Source: Pseudomonadota bacterium (lineage in GTDB: Bacteria > Pseudomonadota > Gammaproteobacteria > Burkholderiales > Burkholderiaceae_C). From it: DNA of 64,000 nucleotides. This document shows, piece after piece, positions 15,005-25,069 of this stretch (positions are counted from its first letter, which is position 1; each line of letters begins with the position of its first letter). A model generated the notes under the pieces. The model did no database searches. It saw nothing but the letters and a program-made list of their open reading frames with translations, and was not told the origin of the DNA. The DNA lies in the NCBI GenBank assembly GCA_023442945.1, contig JAEZWW010000033.1:85296-149295 (forward strand), in the 5' to 3' direction. The position numbers and the translations under genes were made by a program.

Positions 15005-16201
15005 TTACATCACCTTGGCGATCGACGCGCACACGTAGTCAATGTTCTTGTCGTTCAGCGCGGCCACGCACATGCGGCCGCTGTCGGTGCCGTACACGCC
15101 GAATTCGTTGCGCAGGCGCACCATTTGGTCCTTGGACAGGCCCGAATAGCTGAACATGCCGATCTGCGTGGTGATGAAGCTCATGTCCTGCTTCACGCCT
15201 GCGGCCTTCAGGCCGTCGACCAGCTTCTGGCGCATGGCCTTGATGCGGGTGCGCATGCCGCCCAGCTCCTGCTCCCACAGGGCGCGCAGCTTGTCGTCGT
15301 CCAGCACCAGCGCCACCACCGCGCCGCCGTGCGTGGGCGGGTTGGAGTAGTTGGTGCGGATCATGATCTTCAGCTGGCTCAGCACCTTGGCGGCTTCTTC
15401 TTTGGTGGCGCAGACCACCGACAGGGCGCCCACGCGCTCGCCGTACAGGCTGAAGCTCTTGCTGAACGAGGTCGACACCAGGAAGTCCATGCCGGTGGCG
15501 ACAAACTTGCCGACCACGGCACCGTCTTCCTGGATGCCGTTGGCAAAGCCCTGGTAGGCCATGTCGAGGAAGGGCGTCAGCTGGCCGGCCTTGACCACTT
15601 CAATCACCTGGTCCCACTGCGCCGGCGTGATGTCGTAGCCGGTCGGGTTGTGGCAGCAGGCGTGCAGCACGACCACGGTGCCGGGCGCGGCGGCCTTCAA
15701 ATCGGCCAGCATGCCGTCGAAGTCCAGGCTGCGCGTGCCGGCGTTGTAGTAGCGGTAGGTCTCGACCTTGAAGCCGGCCTGCGTGAACAGCGCGCGGTGG
15801 TTTTCCCAGCTCGGGTCGCTGATCAGCACCTTGGCGTTGGCGTTGACGTGGCGCAGGAAGTCGGCGCCGATCTTCAGGCCGCCGGTGCCGCCCAGGCCTT
15901 GCACGGTGGCGATGCGGCCAGCCTTGAAGACTTCGGAGTCGGCGCCGAAGACCAGCTTTTTCACAGCGTTGTCGTAGGCGGCGATACCGTCGATCGGCAG
16001 GTAGCCGCGCGGCTTCGGGGTCTCCATCAGCGCTTTTTCGGCCGCCTGCACGCATTGCAGCAGGGGCAGCTTGCCGTTCTCGTCGAAGTACACGCCCACG
16101 CCCAGGTTGACCTTGTTGGGGTTGGTGTCGGCGGCAAATTGCTCGTTCAGACCCAGGATCGGGTCACGCGGTGCCATCTCGACGGCGGAAAAAAGCGACA
16201 T
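15005..16201 (-). CDS. tyrB: Aromatic/aspartate aminotransferase, class I (PLP)
   Basis: Class I pyridoxal-phosphate aminotransferase of the AspC/TyrB group, moving amino groups between aromatic or dicarboxylic amino acids and 2-oxo acids. The 398 residues contain HACCHNPTGYDIT, the PLP-lysine motif STSFSKSFSLYGERVG (Lys about residue 248) and IRTNYSNPPTHGG. The start MSLFSAVEMAPRDPILGLNE is chosen because AAGGA lies nine bases upstream. The substrate range (aromatic versus aspartate) cannot be decided from motifs alone, so the symbol is provisional. It is divergent from uvrB. Confidence 0.88.
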   Translation of the reverse strand: MSLFSAVEMAPRDPILGLNEQFAADTNPNKVNLGVGVYFDENGKLPLLQCVQAAEKALMETPKPRGYLPIDGIAAYDNAVKKLVFGADSEVFKAGRIATVQGLGGTGGLKIGADFLRHVNANAKVLISDPSWENHRALFTQAGFKVETYRYYNAGTRSLDFDGMLADLKAAAPGTVVVLHACCHNPTGYDITPAQWDQVIEVVKAGQLTPFLDMAYQGFANGIQEDGAVVGKFVATGMDFLVSTSFSKSFSLYGERVGALSVVCATKEEAAKVLSQLKIMIRTNYSNPPTHGGAVVALVLDDDKLRALWEQELGGMRTRIKAMRQKLVDGLKAAGVKQDMSFITTQIGMFSYSGLSKDQMVRLRNEFGVYGTDSGRMCVAALNDKNIDYVCASIAKVM

Positions 16202-16281
16202 GGTGGAGAGTCCTTGCAAAGTGAATGCGGTCAGGGGCGCGTTGGCGAAAAGGCGGCGGATGCGTTAGCCTTACTCGTTTT

Positions 16282-16300
16282 GGCCCGATTTTATCGGGCC
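16282..16300. promoter_or_regulatory. Palindrome in the tyrB-uvrB divergent promoter region
   Basis: GGCCCGAT-TTT-ATCGGGCC is a perfect eight-base inverted repeat, 29 bases before uvrB and about 80 before the aminotransferase gene. It lacks a T-run on either side, so an operator or an mRNA leader hairpin is more likely than a terminator. It does not match the LexA site. Confidence 0.4.
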
Positions 16301-16328
16301 GAGCGGCGGGGGTTGCCCGCCACAGGCG

Positions 16329-18428
<2,100 letters not shown>

Positions 18429-18522
18429 GGGGCGCGGGCACTGGGCGGGCGTTACGCCGTTCAGCAGTTGTGCGGCTTACCGTGAAGGGGCGCCGCCAAT
18501 CGCTGCCGCGTTTTGAAGCTCA

Positions 18523-18590
18523 GATGCTCTCAAAAAAATAGCTGCCTGCGCAGATCCCTCTAGCGCAGGCAGCCTGTTGGGCTAAAAATC
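18523..18590 (+). repeat. Dispersed hairpin repeat, copy 5 (perfect 11-bp stem)
   Basis: GCTGCCTGCGC (18541-18551) pairs perfectly with GCGCAGGCAGC (18563-18573) around an 11-base loop, AGATCCCTCTA. An A-rich CTCAAAAAAATA precedes it and CTAAAAATC follows. It is the best-formed hairpin of the family and lies in the 235-base gap between the converging uvrB and BON lipoprotein genes, where nothing else was recognised. Confidence 0.88.
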
Positions 18591-18663
18591 GGTCCGTAGC
18601 AGCCCGTTGGAGCCGGGCCTGCGCCGTGGCACGCTGGCCGCCGGCGTCAAGGCCGCCGGGCGA

Positions 18664-19275
18664 TCAGCCCTTCACGGCCAGGTTGTTGGACACTGACTTC
18701 ACGCCCTTCACGCCCTTGGCGATGGTCTCGGCACGCGACTTGGCGGCGGCGCTGGGGGCAGGGCCATTCAGCGTGACCACGCCGTCCTTGGTGTCGACGT
18801 TGATCGCCAGGGCGCTCAGGTCGGGGTCCTTGGCCAAATCGGTCTTGACCGATGCCGTGATACCGGCGTCGTCCATCACGGCCGCCACAGTGCCTGCGGC
18901 TGCGCTGGCGCTGGCGGCCAGGTCGGCGGCGCCGGCACGGATGTCGGCGCCGGCTTTTTCAGCGGCTTGCTTGACGTCCGTCGCAGCGTCGCTGGCGGCG
19001 ACCTTGGCGTCGGCAGCGGCGTCCTTCATGTCGTTTTTGGCTTCGGTGGCGGCAGCGCTGGCGCTGGCCGAGGCTTCTTTGGCCGCATCCTTGATGTCCT
19101 GGCCAGCTTCAGCGGCCTTGGCCTTGGCCTCGTCGGCGGCGGCTTCGGTCTTGGCGATGCCCGAATCCAGCTTTTCGCCGGGGGTGCGGTCGTCGTTCTT
19201 GTTGCAGGCGGCCAGACCTGCGGTTAGCGCGGCGGCAGCGGCGATCAGCGAAAGGCGTTGCAGGGTGTCGTTCAT
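18664..19275 (-). CDS. BON-domain lipoprotein with LEA-like helical region
   Basis: 203 residues. The signal ends LTAGLAAC, a lipobox with the acylated Cys at residue 24, so it is a membrane-anchored lipoprotein. Residues 40-130 are built almost only from Ala, Lys, Asp and Glu in 11-residue-like units (AADAKVAASDAATDVKQAAE), resembling LEA or apolipoprotein-type amphipathic helices. The C-terminal part, about 132-200, is a BON domain (GITASVKTDLAKDPDLSALA, VTLNG, VKGVKSVSNNL), a fold thought to bind phospholipid as in OsmY. A role in envelope or osmotic stress is inference. It is divergent from an M20 amidohydrolase. Confidence 0.82.
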   Translation of the reverse strand: MNDTLQRLSLIAAAAALTAGLAACNKNDDRTPGEKLDSGIAKTEAAADEAKAKAAEAGQDIKDAAKEASASASAAATEAKNDMKDAAADAKVAASDAATDVKQAAEKAGADIRAGAADLAASASAAAGTVAAVMDDAGITASVKTDLAKDPDLSALAINVDTKDGVVTLNGPAPSAAAKSRAETIAKGVKGVKSVSNNLAVKG

Positions 19276-19458
19276 GGGGATCCTCTCTCAGTGAAATAGA
19301 CAAATGGGCGCGCCCACTCCGGCGCTTCACACGGTGGATTCTGGTGGGTGTATCGGCGCGCCCGCGTCGGCACGCGATGAAACTGGTGTAGGACAAAACA
19401 GCAGTGGATCTGGGCCGAAACATGCCTTCGAACGCCGATGAAGGGCAGGGCCGGGGCG

Positions 19459-19476
19459 GTGTCCCATGGGGGACAC
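19459..19476. promoter_or_regulatory. Palindrome upstream of the M20 amidohydrolase gene
   Basis: GTGTCCC-ATGG-GGGACAC is a perfect seven-base inverted repeat about 90 bases before the start at 19567 and 183 bases from the divergent BON gene. Its length and symmetry suit a dimeric regulator. No known consensus is assigned. The rest of 19276-19566 shows no gene. Confidence 0.35.
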
Positions 19477-19566
19477 TCCCCTGTGCATGCGTCGCCGGCG
19501 CCTCTCTACGATGGCGCAAACGCTTTGCCGGCTGGCCGCCGGCCCACAACACCAGGAGACACGCCG

Positions 19567-20757
19567 ATGCCCGCCGCCGAACTGCTTGAAGAGGCCCACG
19601 CGCACGCCGATGAATTCATCGCGCTGCGCCGTGACATCCACCAACACCCGGAACTCCCATTTCAGGAACAGCGCACCAGCGACCTGGTGGCCGAGCGCCT
19701 GGCGCAATGGGGTTACCGCGTCGAGCGCGGCATTGGCGGCACTGGCGTGGTCGGGCAACTGAAGCGTGGCACCGGCCCCAAGATGCTGGGCATTCGCGCC
19801 GACATGGACGCCCTGCCCATTCTGGAGGCCACGGGCCTGCCTTACGCCAGCACGCACCAGGGCGTGATGCACGCCTGCGGCCACGACGGCCACACGGCGA
19901 TGCTGCTGGGCGCGGCCAAGCGCATTGCCGAGCGCGGCCAGTTTTCCGGCACGCTGAACCTGATCTTCCAGCCGGCCGAGGAATACGGCAAACAGGATTC
20001 CGGCGCCACCCGCATGATGGACGACGGCTTGTTTGAGCGCTTCCCCTGCGACGCCATCTTCGCCATGCACAACATGCCCACGATTCCGCAAGGGCATCTG
20101 GTGTTCCGAGACGGGCCGATGATGGCGGCGTCCGACAAGGTCATCATCACCCTGCTCGGCCATGGCGGGCACGGCGCCGTGCCCCAGCGCGCGGCCGACC
20201 CGGTGGTGGCCGCCGCCAGCCTGGTGATGGCTTTGCAGACCGTGGTGGCGCGCAACATCGACCCGCTCGATTCGGCGGTGGTCACAGTGGGTGTGCTGCA
20301 GGCCGGCGCCGCCAACAACGTGATCCCGCAGACGGCGCGGCTGGAGCTGTCGGTCCGCTCCTTCCTGCCCGGTGTGCGCGAGGTGCTGCAGCAGCGCATT
20401 ACCGCGCTGGCGCACGCGCAGGCCGAGGGTTTTGGCGTCAAGGCCGAGGTCGACTACCAGCGCGGTTACGCGGCGCTGGTCAACACGCCGACCGAGACCG
20501 AATTCGCCCGCCAGGTGGGTGTGGAACTGGTCGGCGCCGACCGCGTGGTGCTGCAGGGCACGCCACTCACCGGCAGCGAAGACTTTGCCTACATGCTGGA
20601 AAAACGGCCGGGCAGCTACCTGCTGATCGGCAACGGCGACCAGAGCGGGCCGAACGGCTGCATGGTGCACAACCCCGGGTTCGACTTCAACGACGACAAC
20701 GTCGCGGTGGGCGCGGCCTACTGGACGCTGCTGACCGAGCGCTTCCTGGCCGCGTGA
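19567..20757 (+). CDS. M20D family amidohydrolase (hippurate hydrolase type)
   Basis: Di-metal amidohydrolase of the M20D group, which removes acyl groups from N-acyl amino acids such as hippurate or acetylated amino acids. The start at 19567 has AGGAG 10 bases upstream. Metal-binding motifs are MHACGHDGHT near residue 101 and FQPAEEYG near 136, and LGHGGHGAVPQRAADP near 197 is in the dimerisation insert. The C-terminal TGSEDFAYML carries another conserved Glu. Length is 396 residues. The exact substrate is not readable. An MHS transporter follows 46 bases later, probably for the same compound. Confidence 0.88.
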   Translation: MPAAELLEEAHAHADEFIALRRDIHQHPELPFQEQRTSDLVAERLAQWGYRVERGIGGTGVVGQLKRGTGPKMLGIRADMDALPILEATGLPYASTHQGVMHACGHDGHTAMLLGAAKRIAERGQFSGTLNLIFQPAEEYGKQDSGATRMMDDGLFERFPCDAIFAMHNMPTIPQGHLVFRDGPMMAASDKVIITLLGHGGHGAVPQRAADPVVAAASLVMALQTVVARNIDPLDSAVVTVGVLQAGAANNVIPQTARLELSVRSFLPGVREVLQQRITALAHAQAEGFGVKAEVDYQRGYAALVNTPTETEFARQVGVELVGADRVVLQGTPLTGSEDFAYMLEKRPGSYLLIGNGDQSGPNGCMVHNPGFDFNDDNVAVGAAYWTLLTERFLAA

Positions 20758-20803
20758 GCGCGCCACACCTCTTGTCCCAGCCTTCGCACCCCAGGAGCCC
20801 GTC

Positions 20804-22132
20804 ATGTCCGTGACCAGCGCCAACGCGCCATTCCCCTCCCCAGCCGGGGCGCCTGCCGCGCCCGCCCAACCGCCCGTGTCGCGCAAAGTTGTTGCGGCGG
20901 CCGTGGCGGGCAACGCCATCGAGTTCTACGACTTCGTTACCTACGCCTACTTTGCCGTCTACATCGGCCAGGCGTTCTTTCCGGCCAAGACGCCGTTCAT
21001 GAGCCTGCTGCTGTCGGTGGCGGTGTTTGGCGTCGGCTTCATCAGCCGGCCGCTGGGCGGCATTCTGATCGGCGCCTACGCCGACCGCGCGGGCCGCAAG
21101 CCAGCGATGCTGTTGACGATTGCGCTGATCACCGTGGGCACCATGGGCCTGGCGCTGACGCCGTCGTACGAGACCATCGGCATTGCCGCGCCCATCATTG
21201 TGGTGCTGGCGCGGCTGATTCAAGGCCTGGCGCTCGGCGGCGAAGTGGGGCCATCGACGTCCTTCCTGATCGAGATCGCCCCGCCCGGCAAACGCGGCTT
21301 GTACGCGTCTTGGCAGCTGGCCAGCCAGGGCCTGGCGGCCATGGTGGCGGGGGGCGTTGGCATGGTGATGGCGGCGTTGCTGACGACGCAGCAATTGCAC
21401 GACTGGGGCTGGCGCGTGCCGTTTGCCGTTGGCCTGCTGCTGATCCCGGTGGCGCTGTTCCTGCGCAAGCAGATGCCTGAAACGGTGGAGCACGGCCCGC
21501 ACGTTGACCCGACCGCCCCGCGCGAAAGCGCCGGCACCCTGCTGCGCCGGCATTCGTGGATCCTGTTCCTGGGCACGCTGATCATCCTGGGCGGCACCGT
21601 CTCGACCTACGTCGGCACCTACATGACGACCTACGCCATCGCCACGCTGAAGATGGCGCCCACGGTGGCGCTGGCGGCCACGACCATGTTCGGCCTGTCG
21701 ACCTTCGTGTGCTCCCTGTTGGGCGGCTGGCTGTCCGACCATTACGGGCGCAAGACCGTCATGGTCATCCCGCGCATCGCGCTGGCCTTGCTGACCTACC
21801 CGGCCTTCCTGCTGCTGACGCACCAGCCCAACCTCAGCACCTTGCTCCTGGCCACTGCCCTGGTGGGCGGCATGACCGGCATCAGCGGCGCCGCCGGGAT
21901 GGCCGTGGTGCCCGAGCTGCTGCCGCTGCGCGTGCGCGCCCTGGGGTTTGCCGTGGTGTACGCCGTCGGCGTGTCGCTGTTCGGCGGCACCACGCAGCTG
22001 ATTGTGACCTGGCTGATCGGCGTCACTGGCAGCCCGTTGGCGCCGGCCTGGTACGTGGCGGCGACTAGCGTGGTTTGCGTCATCGCCATGCTGCTGATTC
22101 CGGAAAGCAGCAAGCGGGAACTGGCGCGCTGA
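20804..22132 (+). CDS. MFS transporter, metabolite:H+ symporter (MHS) family
   Basis: 442 residues with about twelve hydrophobic helices, a proton-coupled importer of the inner membrane. The N-terminal FYDFVTYAYFAVYIGQAFFP, the loop GAYADRAGRKPAM and RLIQGLALGGEVGPSTSFLI are typical of MHS members that carry citrate, proline/betaine or 2-oxoglutarate. WLSDHYGRKTVMV is the repeat of the MFS signature in the second half. Substrate unknown; co-transcription with the M20 amidohydrolase suggests an acylated amino acid or a product of it (inference). A strong terminator follows. Confidence 0.88.
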   Translation: MSVTSANAPFPSPAGAPAAPAQPPVSRKVVAAAVAGNAIEFYDFVTYAYFAVYIGQAFFPAKTPFMSLLLSVAVFGVGFISRPLGGILIGAYADRAGRKPAMLLTIALITVGTMGLALTPSYETIGIAAPIIVVLARLIQGLALGGEVGPSTSFLIEIAPPGKRGLYASWQLASQGLAAMVAGGVGMVMAALLTTQQLHDWGWRVPFAVGLLLIPVALFLRKQMPETVEHGPHVDPTAPRESAGTLLRRHSWILFLGTLIILGGTVSTYVGTYMTTYAIATLKMAPTVALAATTMFGLSTFVCSLLGGWLSDHYGRKTVMVIPRIALALLTYPAFLLLTHQPNLSTLLLATALVGGMTGISGAAGMAVVPELLPLRVRALGFAVVYAVGVSLFGGTTQLIVTWLIGVTGSPLAPAWYVAATSVVCVIAMLLIPESSKRELAR

Positions 22133-22159
22133 CGGCACTGTCTGTGCGCTCGAGCCCGC

Positions 22160-22189
22160 AAGCCGCGCCCCATGCGCGGCTTTTTTTTT
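22160..22189 (+). terminator. Strong intrinsic terminator after MHS transporter
   Basis: AAGCCGCGC pairs with GCGCGGCTT around a CCCAT loop, followed by a run of nine T (22181-22189). Confidence 0.93.
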
Positions 22190-22256
22190 GGGCGTTCGTC
22201 ACCTCGTTGGAGCGCCGCGCCGACGCAGTGGGCTGCGCCCTGACGCAGATTTCCTA

Positions 22257-22295
22257 GGGGATATCCCCATGTTTCGGTCGACTTTAGGGTATACT
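22257..22295 (+). promoter_or_regulatory. iscR: Promoter/operator region of the isc operon
   Basis: A perfect 12-base palindrome GGGGATATCCCC (22257-22268) stands upstream of GGTCGACTTTAGGGTATACT, whose TATACT (22290-22295) is a good -10. There is no clear -35, as expected of promoters overlapped by an IscR site. The GACTTTAGGGTAT part is faintly like one half of a type 1 IscR site, but I cannot assign it firmly. The mRNA leader to iscR would be about 115 bases, with no gene in it. Confidence 0.45.
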
Positions 22296-22416
22296 TGAGA
22301 AAATCACTCGGAATTGGCTCGACATCTGAGAAATGCGCGCTCTGGCGCCCGGATGAAGGCCTTTCCGACGTGGCGCGACAGGGTCGCGCCCCACTGCGAC
22401 ACGCTAGGAGTTCGAC

Positions 22417-22950
22417 ATGCGCCTCACCACCAAAGGCCGATTTGCCGTCACCGCCATGATCGATCTGGCCCTGCGCCAGGACACCGGGCCGGTTACGCTG
22501 GCGGCCATCAGCCAGCGCCAACAGATTTCGCTGTCCTACCTGGAACAGCTGTTCGGCAAATTGCGCCGCCATGAACTGGTCGAATCCACGCGTGGTCCCG
22601 GCGGTGGTTATTCGCTGGGCCGTAAAGCGGGCGACATCACGGTGGCGGACATCATCACATCGGTGGACGAGCCCTTGGACGCCACCCATTGCGGCGGCAA
22701 GGAAAACTGCCACGGCGACGGCGGCCGCTGCATGACGCACGACCTGTGGACCTCGCTGAACGCCCGCATGCTCGAATTCCTGGAGTCCGTCACGCTGCAG
22801 AAGTTGGTGGACGACCAGCACGCCAACGGCATCGAGATCGAAGGCAAGCCGGCCACCAAGCGCGCGATTTCCAGCAGCCCGGTGGTCAAGCCGATCCGCG
22901 TGACGGCGCCCAACTCGGTGTTCGCCCTGGGCGAAATTGCTACGAAATAA
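22417..22950 (+). CDS. iscR: Iron-sulfur cluster-sensing repressor IscR
   Basis: Rrf2-family winged-helix regulator that binds a [2Fe-2S] cluster and represses the isc operon when loaded. The start MRLTTKGRFAVTAMIDLAL and recognition region ISQRQQISLSYLEQLFGKLR are standard. Cluster ligands are visible as Cys92, Cys98, Cys105 and His108 in CGGKENCHGDGGRCMTH; the last gap is one residue longer than in E. coli. A long C-terminal tail ends EIATK followed by TAA, and these last residues plus the stop are encoded by a dispersed repeat copy. Confidence 0.96.
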   Translation: MRLTTKGRFAVTAMIDLALRQDTGPVTLAAISQRQQISLSYLEQLFGKLRRHELVESTRGPGGGYSLGRKAGDITVADIITSVDEPLDATHCGGKENCHGDGGRCMTHDLWTSLNARMLEFLESVTLQKLVDDQHANGIEIEGKPATKRAISSSPVVKPIRVTAPNSVFALGEIATK

Positions 22951-23002
22951 GTAGCTGCCTGCGCAGATCCTTCTAGGGCTGCAGCCAGAAAACACCTGAA
23001 AT
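22936..23002 (+). repeat. Dispersed hairpin repeat, copy 6 (iscR stop to iscS)
   Basis: ATTGCTACGAAATAAGTAGC is followed by TGCCTGCGCAGATCCTTC and TAGGGCTGCAGCC. It encodes the last four codons and the TAA of iscR and then fills the iscR-iscS gap, ending 24 bases before iscS. Part of it would be in the isc mRNA between regulator and enzyme genes. Confidence 0.86.
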
Positions 23003-23026
23003 CAACCCGCGATCGAGATTCCCGCC

Positions 23027-24247
23027 ATGAGCCAGACCCCGCATTTCCCCATCTACATGGACTACGCCGCCACCACGCCGATCGACCCGCGCGTGGTGGA
23101 CGCCATGATTCCCTGGCTGCGCGAGCAGTACGGCAACCCCGCCAGCCGCAGCCACGCCTGGGGCTGGGAGGCCGAGAAAGCCGTTGAAAAAGCGCGCGAA
23201 CAGGTCGCCGACCTGATCGGCGCCGACCCGCGCGAAATCGTTTGGACCAGCGGCGCGACCGAGTCCGACAACCTCGCCATCAAGGGCGCTGCCCAGTTCT
23301 ACAAGGGCAAGGGCAAGCACCTGATCACCGTCAAGACCGAGCACAAGGCCGTGCTGGACACCATGCGCGAGCTGGAGCGCCAGGGCTTTGAGGTGACCTA
23401 CCTCGACGTCAAGGAAGACGGCCTGATCGACCTGGATGTATTCAAGGCCGCGATCCGCCCCGACACCATCCTGGCCAGTGTCATGCTGGTCAACAACGAG
23501 ATCGGCGTCATCCAGGACATCGACGCCATCGGCAAGATCTGCCGTGAGCACGGCATCATCTTCCACGTCGACGCGGCGCAGGCCACCGGCAAAGTCGCGA
23601 TCGACGTCAAGACCATGCCCATCGACCTGATGAGCCTGGCCAGCCACAAGACCTACGGCCCCAAAGGCATTGGTGCGCTGTACGTGCGCCGCAAGCCCCG
23701 CATCCGCCTGGAAGCGCAGATGCACGGCGGCGGGCATGAACGCGGCATGCGCTCGGGCACGTTGCCCACGCACCAGATTGTCGGCATGGGCGAAGCCTTC
23801 CGCATCGCCAAGGAAGAGATGGCCAAGGACAATGAAAAGGCCTGGGCGCTGCACAAGCGTTTCGTGGACGGCATGAAAGGCGTGGAAGAAGTCTTCTTGA
23901 ACGGCCACCCGACGCAGCGCATTCCGCAGAACATCAACATGAGCTTCAACTTCGTCGAAGGCGAATCGCTCATCATGGGCATCAAGGGCCTGGCGGTGTC
24001 CAGCGGCTCGGCCTGCACGTCCGCCAGCCTGGAGCCCAGCTACGTGCTGCGCGCCCTGGGCCGCAGCGACGAGCTGGCGCACAGCAGCCTGCGCATCACC
24101 ATCGGCCGCTTCTCGACCGAGGAGGAGATCGACACCGCAGTCAAGGCGATCCGTGAAAACGTCGCCAAGCTGCGCGAGCTGAGCCCCCTGTGGGAGATGC
24201 ACAAAGACGGCATCGACCTCAGCACCATCCAGTGGGCCGCCCACTGA
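23027..24247 (+). CDS. iscS: Cysteine desulfurase IscS
   Basis: PLP enzyme that takes sulfur from cysteine and passes it as persulfide to IscU and to tRNA thiolation enzymes. The 406 residues begin with IYMDYAATTPIDPRVVDAM; the PLP lysine is Lys208 in SLASHKTYGPKG, and the sulfur-carrying Cys330 lies in SSGSACTSASLEPSYVLRAL. The C-terminal tail SPLWEMHKDGIDLSTIQWAAH matches the IscU-docking end of IscS, not SufS. It is second in the isc operon. Confidence 0.97.
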   Translation: MSQTPHFPIYMDYAATTPIDPRVVDAMIPWLREQYGNPASRSHAWGWEAEKAVEKAREQVADLIGADPREIVWTSGATESDNLAIKGAAQFYKGKGKHLITVKTEHKAVLDTMRELERQGFEVTYLDVKEDGLIDLDVFKAAIRPDTILASVMLVNNEIGVIQDIDAIGKICREHGIIFHVDAAQATGKVAIDVKTMPIDLMSLASHKTYGPKGIGALYVRRKPRIRLEAQMHGGGHERGMRSGTLPTHQIVGMGEAFRIAKEEMAKDNEKAWALHKRFVDGMKGVEEVFLNGHPTQRIPQNINMSFNFVEGESLIMGIKGLAVSSGSACTSASLEPSYVLRALGRSDELAHSSLRITIGRFSTEEEIDTAVKAIRENVAKLRELSPLWEMHKDGIDLSTIQWAAH

Positions 24248-24250
24248 GTT

Positions 24251-24317
24251 TTTGAATCATTTCAGGCTGCGGCCATACAGCCAATTGCGCAGCCAGCTAT
24301 TAAAATAGGAGTATTGA
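24251..24317 (-). repeat. Dispersed hairpin repeat, copy 7 (iscU leader)
   Basis: Reverse-orientation copy filling the iscS-iscU gap: GGCTGCG and CGCAGCC can pair, then CAGCTATTAAAATAGGAGTA. Its end supplies the AGGAG that serves as the iscU ribosome-binding site. Confidence 0.85.
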
Positions 24318-24318
24318 C

Positions 24319-24705
24319 ATGGCCTATTCTGAAAAAGTCATTGACCATTACGAGAACCCCCGCAACGTCGGCAGCTTCGACAAAGGCGACGACAGCGTGG
24401 GCACCGGCATGGTCGGCGCACCGGCCTGCGGCGACGTGATGAAGCTGCAGATCAAGGTGAACCCGCAAACCGGCGTGATCGAAGACGCGCGCTTCAAGAC
24501 CTACGGCTGCGGCTCGGCCATCGCCTCCAGCTCGCTCGTGACCGAATGGGTCAAGGGCAAGACGCTGGACCAGGCGGCCGACCTGAAGAACAGCCAGATC
24601 GCCGAAGAACTGGCGCTGCCGCCGGTGAAGATCCACTGCTCCATCCTGGCCGAAGACGCCATCAAGGCCGCCGTGGACGACTACCGCAAGAAGCACGTCA
24701 GCTGA
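24319..24705 (+). CDS. iscU: Iron-sulfur cluster scaffold IscU
   Basis: Scaffold on which [2Fe-2S] clusters are built before chaperone-driven transfer. The 128-residue protein begins MAYSEKVIDHYENPRNVGSF. The three cluster Cys are Cys37 (GAPACGD), Cys64 (TYGCGSA) and Cys107 (KIHCS), with Asp39 also conserved. LPPVK at about residue 100-104 is the peptide recognised by HscA. The ribosome-binding site is provided by the repeat just upstream. Confidence 0.97.
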   Translation: MAYSEKVIDHYENPRNVGSFDKGDDSVGTGMVGAPACGDVMKLQIKVNPQTGVIEDARFKTYGCGSAIASSSLVTEWVKGKTLDQAADLKNSQIAEELALPPVKIHCSILAEDAIKAAVDDYRKKHVS

Positions 24706-24717
24706 AGGCCGCACGCC

Positions 24718-25043
24718 ATGGCACTGCCGCACGCCGCGCCCGCTGAGGTGGTCGATGTGCGCCCGTACGGGGCCCGCATCGGCGGCGCGCAGTCTGTCGC
24801 GCTGTTCAAGTCCGACGACGAACTGGAAGTGATGCGCCTGGTGCTGCCCGCGGGCGGCCACATGCCATCGCACCAGGTCGTGGGCGAGATCACGCTGCAG
24901 TGCCTGGAAGGCGCGGTCGATGTGACGGCGGGTGGGACACCCAATCGCTGCCGGCCGGCCACCTGCTGTACCTGACCGGTGGCGCGCCGCACGCGCTGAC
25001 GGCGACCGAGGCGGCGTCCGTGCTCGTCACCGTCGTTCTTTGA
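24718..25043 (+). pseudogene. Cupin-fold gene with frameshift, inside the isc operon
   Basis: The frame from ATG 24718 gives a cupin-like start: VDVRPYGARIGGAQSVALFK, EVMRLVLPAGGHMPSHQVVG and ITLQCLEGAVDVTAGG. Then, at GGTGGGAC (24931-24938), it runs into nonsense and stops at 24975 after 85 residues. The next frame continues exactly as a cupin should: DTQSLPAGHLLYLTGGAPHA, LTATEAASVLVTVVL, stop at 25041-25043. Restoring one base would give about 108 residues. The shift lies by a G run, so a sequencing error is possible. The function is unknown; it lies between iscU and iscA on the same strand. Confidence 0.72.
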
Positions 25044-25069
25044 TACCCACGATTCGAAACCGTAAGCCC

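Noticed and set aside
16202..16328. LexA (SOS) box before uvrB
   Set aside because: No CTGT-N8-ACAG type site was found in this region; the palindrome present has another sequence.
22314..22574. 86-codon ORF starting in the iscR leader
   Set aside because: It runs out of frame into iscR and has no motif; the leader alone explains the region.
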